Below the pieces are notes generated by a model, which did not search any database, was not told where the DNA came from, and saw only the letters and a list, made by a program, of their open reading frames with translations. DNA of 64,000 bases from the NCBI GenBank assembly GCA_038148895.1, contig JBBVGQ010000005.1; one strand, given 5' to 3'. The DNA comes from Tamlana sp038148895 (GTDB lineage Bacteria > Bacteroidota > Bacteroidia > Flavobacteriales > Flavobacteriaceae). The position numbers were made by a program, and so were the translations under genes. Below are positions 57,762-64,000 of the stretch, piece after piece. How positions within the stretch are numbered: position 1 is the stretch's first letter; each line of letters begins with the position of its first letter.

Positions 57762-60700
57762 ATGATTCATTTCTTTGGAAACGTAACCAGCAAAGTTTTT
57801 GCAGTGCAAACCACAAAAGAATTATCAACCGAAACCATCTCTAAACTAACATGGCTTTTTGGCAACCAGCCTAAAATAGAACAAGCATCATTGGGTGCTT
57901 TTTTTGTTGGTCCACGCGCGGCCATGATTACACCTTGGAGTACAAATGCGGTAGAAATCGCCCAAAACATGGGCATTCAAGATATTATTCGTATTGAGGA
58001 ATTTGAAGCAGTTGCTGAAGATTTTAAGGATTTCGACCCGATGATTTCAGAGAAATTTAATGGATTGAATCAGGAATCATTCACCATAAACATCAAGCCA
58101 GAACCTATTTTGAATATTGAAGATATTGCAGCTTATAATGTGCAAGAAGGTTTATCATTGAGTAATGAAGAAGTTGAATATTTGGAAGGTGTCTCAAAGA
58201 AAATTGGCAGACCGCTAACGGACTCTGAAGTGTTTGGATTTTCGCAAGTGAATAGTGAACATTGTCGCCATAAGATTTTCAATGGTACGTTTGTAATTGA
58301 TGGTGAAGAGAAACCAACTTCACTTTTTAAACTCATTAAAAAGACATCCGAAACAAACCCGAACGATATTGTTTCGGCATATAAAGATAACGTAGCTTTT
58401 ATAAAAGGCCCACAAGTGGAACAATTTGCACCGAAACGTGCTGATGTTCCAGATTTTTACACGACGCAAGATTTCGACTCTGTGATTTCGTTAAAAGCCG
58501 AAACACACAACTTCCCTACCACTGTTGAGCCTTTTAATGGTGCAGCAACAGGTTCAGGAGGTGAAATTCGCGATAGATTGGCTGGTGGGAAAGGCTCTAT
58601 TCCTCTAGCTGGAACCGCAGTTTATATGACATCTTATTCAAGATTGGAAGAAAATCGCCCTTGGGAAAAAGCATTCCCAGAACGTGATTGGCTATACCAA
58701 ACCCCAATGGATATTTTGATAAAAGCTTCAAATGGGGCATCAGACTTCGGAAATAAATTTGGGCAACCACTAATTTGTGGTTCGGTTTTAACTTTTGAGC
58801 ACGAAGAAGATGCTCGCAAACTTGGCTTCGACAAGGTTATCATGCAAGCAGGTGGTATTGGTTATGGGAAAACTTCCCAAGCGTTGAAAGACACACCCAA
58901 AAAAGGAGATAAAATTGTGATTCTTGGTGGTGAAAACTACCGCATTGGTATGGGTGGAGCTGCGGTTTCATCAGCAGACACAGGTGAATTTGCTTCAGGC
59001 ATAGAATTGAATGCCGTACAGCGTTCCAATCCTGAAATGCAAAAACGTGCTGCAAACGCTGTTCGTGGTATGGTAGAAAGTGATGAAAATTTTATCGTTT
59101 CCATCCACGACCACGGTGCTGGCGGTCACCTAAATTGCCTTTCAGAATTGGTTGAAGATACTGGTGGTAAAATTGATTTGGATGCGCTTCCTGTTGGAGA
59201 CCCAACTTTATCGGATAAAGAAATTATTGGTAATGAATCGCAAGAACGTATGGGATTAGTTATTGGTGAAAAACATATTGACTTTTTACACAGAATTGCC
59301 GACCGTGAGCGTTCGCCCATGTACACTGTTGGTGATGTTACGGGAGATGACCGATTCACTTTTGAGTCTAAAACCAATGGGCATAAACCCATGGATTTAG
59401 CCATGGAAGACATGTTTGGAAGCTCGCCAAAAACGGTAATGACCGACAAAACAATTAATAGAAATTATAGCGATATTGTCTATAACCCTGATGAATTTTA
59501 CACCTATCTAGACCAAGTATTGCAACTTGAAGCAGTTGCTTGTAAAGATTGGTTGGTTAATAAAGTAGACCGTTGCGTTGGTGGTAAAGTTGCTAAACAA
59601 CAATGTGCTGGGTCGTTACAATTGCCTCTTAACAATGTTGGTGTTATGGCATTGGATTACAAAGGAAAAGAAGGGATTGCCACTTCTATTGGCCACTCGC
59701 CCATCTCTGGGTTGATTAATCCGGTTGCGGGAAGTAGAAATTCCATCACAGAAGCATTGACCAACATTATTTGGGCTCCATTGAAAGATGGTCTAAAATC
59801 GGTTTCTTTATCGGCAAACTGGATGTGGCCCTGTAAAAATGAAGGTGAAGATGCCCGTTTATACGAAGCTGTTGAAGCCGTTTCAGCGTTTGCTATTGAT
59901 TTAGGTATTAATGTGCCAACGGGAAAAGATTCGCTTTCCATGAAGCAAAAATATCCTAATGAAGACGTGATTTCTCCAGGTACTGTCATTATTTCGGCAG
60001 CAGCCCATTGCAACGACATTACCAAAGTTGTTGAACCCGTTTTTAATAAAAATGCAGGTGATATTTACTATATCAACCTATCTCAAGATGATTTTAAATT
60101 AGGGGGAAGTTCGTTTGCCCAAATTTTAAATAAAATTGGAAAAGAAACACCGACTGTTAAGGATGCTTCGTACGTCAAAAACGCATTCAATACCGTTCAA
60201 AACTTAATAAGAAATGGGCAAATTGTTGCAGGGCACGATGTAGCTTCTGGCGGTTTGATTGCTACACTTTTGGAACTATGTTTTGCCGACAACAATCTTG
60301 GTGCTGAATTGGATTTATCTGCGTTAAATGAGAAAGATTCCTTTAAACTTTTATTTGCTGAAAATACAGGTTTGGTGATTCAATCGAAAGATAGTTCAAT
60401 TGAAAGCGTTTTGTCAGAAGCAAACATTGAATTTTTCAACATTGGAAAAGTAACTGAGAGCGATACTTTGAGCATCATTAACCACACCGACGTATTTACT
60501 ATGACAGTTTCAAGGTTGCGTGATGTTTGGTACAAAACCTCTTTCCTACTCGACCAAAAACAAACCGCAAATGGGTTAGCTCAAGATCGTTTTGATAATT
60601 ACAAAAGCCAACCGCTAAAATATAACTTCCCAAGTCATTTCACTGGGAAGCTTCCTGTAATTGACTTGAACAAACCAAAACCAAAAGCTGCAATTTTACG

Positions 60701-61424
60701 GGAAAAAGGAAGTAATTCTGAGCGTGAAATGGCCAATGCCATGTATTTAGCTGGTTTTGATGTAAAGGATGTACACATGACCGATTTAATCTCAGGCAGG
60801 GAAAACCTTAAGGATATCCAATTTTTGGGTGCCGTTGGAGGCTTTAGCAATTCTGATGTTTTAGGCTCTGCAAAAGGTTGGGCAGGAGCCATTAAATACA
60901 ACGAAAAGGCCAACAAAGCTATTCAGGATTTCTTCAATAGAGAAGACACGCTTTCTGTTGGAATTTGTAATGGTTGCCAATTGTTTATGGAATTGGAAGA
61001 AATAAATCCAGACCACGAAATCCATGGAAAAATGCACCACAATGATTCCCATAAACATGAAAGTTCATTTACTTCTGTGAAAATTCAGGAGAATAATTCG
61101 GTGATGCTTTCAACACTAGCTGGAAGCACTTTAGGTGTTTGGATCTCGCATGGCGAAGGTAAATTCAATTTACCTTATGCTGAGGACAAATACCATATCG
61201 TTGCCAAATATGGTTATGAAGGTTATCCGCATAACCCAAACGGGTCTGATTTTAACACTGCTATGATGTCTGATAAAACGGGACGTCATTTGGTAACCAT
61301 GCCACATATTGAGCGCTCCACCTTTCAATGGAACTGGGCATATTATCCTGAGGGAAGAAAAGACGAAATTTCACCATGGCTGGAAGCCTTTGTCAATGCT
61401 CGTTTATGGATAGAGTCTCACTAA
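57762..61424 (+). CDS. purL: Phosphoribosylformylglycinamidine synthase, large fused type
   Basis: The enzyme turns FGAR, glutamine and ATP into FGAM in purine synthesis. The 1220-residue chain fuses a PurS-like N-terminus, two AIR-synthetase-like halves and a C-terminal glutaminase. Landmarks are SEHCRHKIFNG, AETHNFPTTVEPFNGAATGSGGEIRD, GGKVAKQQCAGSLQLP, and the glutaminase elbow GICNGCQ with nucleophile Cys 1069. It is slightly shorter than the E. coli enzyme (about 1295). It ends with a strong terminator and stands alone. Confidence 0.96.
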   Translation: MIHFFGNVTSKVFAVQTTKELSTETISKLTWLFGNQPKIEQASLGAFFVGPRAAMITPWSTNAVEIAQNMGIQDIIRIEEFEAVAEDFKDFDPMISEKFNGLNQESFTINIKPEPILNIEDIAAYNVQEGLSLSNEEVEYLEGVSKKIGRPLTDSEVFGFSQVNSEHCRHKIFNGTFVIDGEEKPTSLFKLIKKTSETNPNDIVSAYKDNVAFIKGPQVEQFAPKRADVPDFYTTQDFDSVISLKAETHNFPTTVEPFNGAATGSGGEIRDRLAGGKGSIPLAGTAVYMTSYSRLEENRPWEKAFPERDWLYQTPMDILIKASNGASDFGNKFGQPLICGSVLTFEHEEDARKLGFDKVIMQAGGIGYGKTSQALKDTPKKGDKIVILGGENYRIGMGGAAVSSADTGEFASGIELNAVQRSNPEMQKRAANAVRGMVESDENFIVSIHDHGAGGHLNCLSELVEDTGGKIDLDALPVGDPTLSDKEIIGNESQERMGLVIGEKHIDFLHRIADRERSPMYTVGDVTGDDRFTFESKTNGHKPMDLAMEDMFGSSPKTVMTDKTINRNYSDIVYNPDEFYTYLDQVLQLEAVACKDWLVNKVDRCVGGKVAKQQCAGSLQLPLNNVGVMALDYKGKEGIATSIGHSPISGLINPVAGSRNSITEALTNIIWAPLKDGLKSVSLSANWMWPCKNEGEDARLYEAVEAVSAFAIDLGINVPTGKDSLSMKQKYPNEDVISPGTVIISAAAHCNDITKVVEPVFNKNAGDIYYINLSQDDFKLGGSSFAQILNKIGKETPTVKDASYVKNAFNTVQNLIRNGQIVAGHDVASGGLIATLLELCFADNNLGAELDLSALNEKDSFKLLFAENTGLVIQSKDSSIESVLSEANIEFFNIGKVTESDTLSIINHTDVFTMTVSRLRDVWYKTSFLLDQKQTANGLAQDRFDNYKSQPLKYNFPSHFTGKLPVIDLNKPKPKAAILREKGSNSEREMANAMYLAGFDVKDVHMTDLISGRENLKDIQFLGAVGGFSNSDVLGSAKGWAGAIKYNEKANKAIQDFFNREDTLSVGICNGCQLFMELEEINPDHEIHGKMHHNDSHKHESSFTSVKIQENNSVMLSTLAGSTLGVWISHGEGKFNLPYAEDKYHIVAKYGYEGYPHNPNGSDFNTAMMSDKTGRHLVTMPHIERSTFQWNWAYYPEGRKDEISPWLEAFVNARLWIESH

Positions 61425-61450
61425 ACTTAATAGTTGGCTAATAAAAACAC

Positions 61451-61484
61451 AAAAACCTCTTTCTTAAAATAGAAAGAGGTTTTT
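61451..61484. terminator. Bidirectional intrinsic terminator
   Basis: AAAAACCTCTTTCT (61451-61464) pairs perfectly with AGAAAGAGGTTTTT (61471-61484) around a 6-base loop. It serves purL and the convergent MFS transporter gene. Confidence 0.92.
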
Positions 61485-61504
61485 ACTACTATTAATCTAA
61501 ATAA

Positions 61505-62767
61505 CTAGTAAGCTAGTTTCAATTTTCTCTCCTCAATGCCTTTGTAGGCTTTCAATACCAACCGTTTCATAAGCAGGGAAATTACCAAAGCCACCACAAA
61601 CAATACTGCAAATACTCCAAGAGTTGCATCCAATGAACCTGTAGCATTTTTAACAACATCATAAATTGTAGGACCTACAACTCCTGCCAATCCCCAAGCC
61701 GTTAAAACCATACCGTGAATTGCACCTAATTGTTTAGTGCCAAACAAGTCACCTAAAAACGCAGGCAATGTTGCAAAGCCTCCACCATACATGGTGATTA
61801 CCGTAAACAGAATAATCAAAAATGTAAGCTCCATAGAAATCTTTGGCAAGAAATAAAAAGCTAAAATTTGAAACACAAAAAATAGAATGTAGGTATTTGC
61901 CCTTCCTAAATAATCGGACAAACTAGACCACATAATTCTGCCCAAACCATTAAACACACCTATCAATCCTACAATAGCTGCAGCCTCCATAGGCGTATAA
62001 TTCAATTTCTCTTGCATCATTGGGCTAGCCGCAGAAATAATGGCTATACCACAAGCAATATTTATAAATATCATAATCCAGATATAATAAAACCGAGTGG
62101 TTTTTAATGAGGCATTGGCATCAATATTGGCCATATCAGTTTTTAACGTTTTGCCTTCTCCAGGATTATATCCGGCCGGCATGTAGTTTTCTGGAGGTCT
62201 TTCAATATATCTTGCCGATGATAAGATTAATACGGTATAGATGGCTCCTAAAATGTAAAAGGCATTTGAAACACCAACCGAATCAAATAAAGATTGCATG
62301 ACTGGTCCAAATATCAGAGCAGCAAACCCAAACCCCATAATTGCCATACCTGTAGCAAGACCACGTCTATCAGGAAACCATTTTACCAATGTGCTTACCG
62401 GAGTAATGTAGCCGAGTCCTAACCCTATGCCTCCAATAACACCATAACATAGATAAAATAGAATCAATGACTCTAATTGAACGGCCAGACCTGAACCTAA
62501 AATCCCAATGCCATAGAATATTCCTGCCGTTGTACCACTTACTTTGGGTCCAACTTTCTCAACCCATCTTCCTAAAAAGGCAGCAGATAGCCCCAATAAT
62601 AGGATGGCTATTTTAAATGCCCATTTAATGACGCTTCCGTCTACATCAAAAATCTCTTTTACCGGATTGGTCATTACGGAATATGCATATACCGAACCAA
62701 TTGAAATATGGATTCCTACTGCCGAAGCAGCAATCAACCATCTGTTTTTTAATTTATTTGCATTCAT
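61505..62767 (-). CDS. OFA-family MFS transporter (formate/oxalate/lactate class)
   Basis: The 420-residue protein has the twelve-helix MFS pattern and OFA-family features: SAVGIHISIGSVYAYSVMTNPV at the start, FLGRWVEKVGPKVSG between helices 2 and 3, and KWFPDRRGLATGMAIMGFGFAA. OFA members carry small carboxylates such as oxalate, formate, lactate or pyruvate. The gene lies 31 bases after pflA on the same strand, so export or uptake of formate or another product of pyruvate formate-lyase is the best guess. The substrate cannot be fixed from the sequence. Confidence 0.87.
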   Translation of the reverse strand: MNANKLKNRWLIAASAVGIHISIGSVYAYSVMTNPVKEIFDVDGSVIKWAFKIAILLLGLSAAFLGRWVEKVGPKVSGTTAGIFYGIGILGSGLAVQLESLILFYLCYGVIGGIGLGLGYITPVSTLVKWFPDRRGLATGMAIMGFGFAALIFGPVMQSLFDSVGVSNAFYILGAIYTVLILSSARYIERPPENYMPAGYNPGEGKTLKTDMANIDANASLKTTRFYYIWIMIFINIACGIAIISAASPMMQEKLNYTPMEAAAIVGLIGVFNGLGRIMWSSLSDYLGRANTYILFFVFQILAFYFLPKISMELTFLIILFTVITMYGGGFATLPAFLGDLFGTKQLGAIHGMVLTAWGLAGVVGPTIYDVVKNATGSLDATLGVFAVLFVVALVISLLMKRLVLKAYKGIEERKLKLAY

Positions 62768-62798
62768 AATTGTTTAATTTTCAGCTACCTAATGCCAA

Positions 62799-63608
62799 CT
62801 AGTTTATTCTTACTTCTTTAAAATAGTTCTGTAAAATAGCCGCAGCAGTAGCCAATTCATCTTTTGTGTTTTCTCGGGCATCTTTAAGTTCATAATTCCA
62901 TCCTAAAGCTTCCCATTTATGTATCCCTAATTTGTGATAAGGTTGTATTTCAATTTTCTCAATGGTATTGTAATCCTTAAAATGTTCGCCCAAAGCATGC
63001 AACAATTCCGGCTTGCTTGTTATTTCAGGAATCAACACATAACGCAACCACATTTTTTTTCCGGACAATTCCCTGTGCTCAGCCAAATCAAATGCTATCT
63101 GTTTATTTGATTTACCGGTTAAAGTTTCGTAACCTTCGTCGGTCATGTGTTTTATGTCCAACATGATTAAATCGGCATAATCATCCAGTAATTCTTTAGA
63201 AAAATGATTCAATATTCTTCCATTGGTATCAAGGTTTGTATGAATACCTTCCTCTTTTAAACTTTTAAAGAATTGTATCAATGCCTTTGCCTGCAATAAT
63301 GGTTCACCACCTGAGACAGTAACACCACCTTTTTTACCAAAGAAAGGTTTTAGGTTTATAGCCATTTTAACCAATTCTTCAATTTCATATTCCTTACCTC
63401 CCGATGTAGCTAAAGCATCAGGATTATGGCAATACAAACATTTTAATTTGCAGCCTTGAAGGAACACCACCATTCTAACTCCTGGACCGTCATGGGTTCC
63501 AAAAGATTCAATGGAATGCACCTGTAATATATTGTCTGTAGTTTTGATAACGCAAGGATTTAAAATTAGCACCCGAAAAGAAAGCTTTCGCCTTCTTTTC
63601 AGATGCAT
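62799..63608 (-). CDS. pflA: Pyruvate formate-lyase-activating enzyme
   Basis: This radical-SAM enzyme makes the glycyl radical on PflB. The 4Fe-4S motif CxxxCxxC is Cys 53, 57 and 60 in GCKLKCLYC, preceded by VHSIESFGTHDGPGVRMVVF and followed by VSGGEPLLQ. Counting from ATG 63608 gives 269 residues with an unusual basic extension of 29 residues before VHSIES. A GTG at that valine (63521) would give the usual PflA length and cannot be excluded. The ATG is kept because it lies 18 bases after the pflB stop. Activity requires anoxic conditions. Confidence 0.93.
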   Translation of the reverse strand: MHLKRRRKLSFRVLILNPCVIKTTDNILQVHSIESFGTHDGPGVRMVVFLQGCKLKCLYCHNPDALATSGGKEYEIEELVKMAINLKPFFGKKGGVTVSGGEPLLQAKALIQFFKSLKEEGIHTNLDTNGRILNHFSKELLDDYADLIMLDIKHMTDEGYETLTGKSNKQIAFDLAEHRELSGKKMWLRYVLIPEITSKPELLHALGEHFKDYNTIEKIEIQPYHKLGIHKWEALGWNYELKDARENTKDELATAAAILQNYFKEVRIN

Positions 63609-63626
63609 TCAAAATATTAATAAAAA

Positions 63627-64000
63627 CTAAATGGATTCGTGGAAAGACCGTGTAATGACTTCTTGCTGTTGCTCTCTAGTTAACCTAACAAAGTTAACAG
63701 CATAGCCAGAAACACGTATGGTCAATTGAGGGTATTCCTCTGGATGTTCCATGGCATCCAATAAAGTTTCTTTATCCAACACATTTACATTAACGTGTTG
63801 CGCTCCTTTAGAAAAATAACCATCTAATATGGTACCTAAATTTTCAATTCTGTCTTCTTCATTGGCCCCTAATGATTTTGGAACAATGGAGAACGTATTT
63901 GAAATACCATCCTTTGAATCTGAATACTGAATTTTTGCAACAGAGTTTAAGGAAGCTATTGCGCCATTTGAGTCTCTACCATGCATTGGGTTGGCACCAG
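63627..64000 (-). CDS. pflB: Pyruvate formate-lyase, C-terminal part (runs off the right edge)
   Basis: The enzyme cleaves pyruvate with CoA to acetyl-CoA and formate using a glycyl radical. The last 120 or so residues are in the window. They include GANPMHGRDSNGAIASLNS at the edge, KDGISNTFSIVPKSLG, and the radical loop RVSGYAVNF with the glycine that carries the radical. The two catalytic cysteines lie outside. The frame is open to 64000; the ATG at 63986 is internal. pflB, pflA and an OFA transporter form one operon. Confidence 0.94.
   Translation of the reverse strand, partial: GANPMHGRDSNGAIASLNSVAKIQYSDSKDGISNTFSIVPKSLGANEEDRIENLGTILDGYFSKGAQHVNVNVLDKETLLDAMEHPEEYPQLTIRVSGYAVNFVRLTREQQQEVITRSFHESI

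Noticed and set aside
59126..60025. Long minus-strand open frames inside purL
   Set aside because: Antisense to a well-conserved coding region; the codon pattern and conserved motifs belong to purL.

Overview
The window is a stretch of AT-rich chromosome from a member of the Bacteroidota, most likely a marine Flavobacteriaceae. The evidence is the kind of genes present: DUF4252, DUF4199, DUF5777 and DUF6580 proteins, FecI/FecR signalling joined to an STN-type TonB receptor, a T9SS sorting domain, type-B L31 and a 950-residue CarB. Many genes also carry the Bacteroidota -7 promoter element TAnnTTTG and lack strong Shine-Dalgarno sequences. No rRNA, tRNA, insertion sequence, prophage or CRISPR array was seen. 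Most of the window is ordinary core chromosome.

Layout. 1-1797: histidine catabolism (hutH, then the start of hutU) divergent from a LysR regulator. 2794-4746: a DeaD-like RNA helicase behind a strongly structured 5' leader. 4846-11840: a CarboxypepD_reg protein, an SRPBCC protein, trmH, a sirtuin, a glycosyltransferase, a haem-binding protein, and purB with two neighbours. 11894-15699: an ECF sigma factor, a membrane protein with an internal duplication, two DUF4252 proteins and a divergent S41 protease. 15823-18769: a TonB receptor under a cobalamin riboswitch, a 35-residue membrane-protein ORF and a DUF6580 membrane protein. 18973-22650: a TPR protein, rmuC and a thioesterase.

22655-35287 is the accessory region. 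A FecI-type sigma factor, FecR and an STN TonB receptor lie on the minus strand. On the plus strand follow a degenerate LytTR protein, a YaiO-like outer-membrane protein, a membrane-bound family-2 glycosyltransferase, two tiny paralogous proteins, an Asp-rich repeat lipoprotein and a second small lipoprotein. Four copies of one two-part promoter, TTCAGGAG-N16-GTTTCAT (one copy degenerate), stand before these units with identical spacing. I infer that they form the local regulon of the sigma factor, probably a surface-glycan or envelope system. Behind a hairpin pair comes a second block: an OB-fold protein, a secreted cupredoxin, a DUF5777 barrel, a c-type cytochrome lipoprotein and a YceI protein.

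35317-64000 returns to housekeeping genes: carB, rpmH, a cardiolipin synthase with a lytic transglycosylase, mtaB, a peptide-binding lipoprotein, a GlmU-like protein, rpmE2, a DPM1-like glycosyltransferase, a phosphohexomutase with an MsbA-like exporter, a third ECF sigma cassette, an RsmB-like methyltransferase, a DHFR-like reductase, a fructosamine kinase-like protein and purL. The right edge holds a fermentation module: pflB (partial), pflA and an OFA-family transporter.
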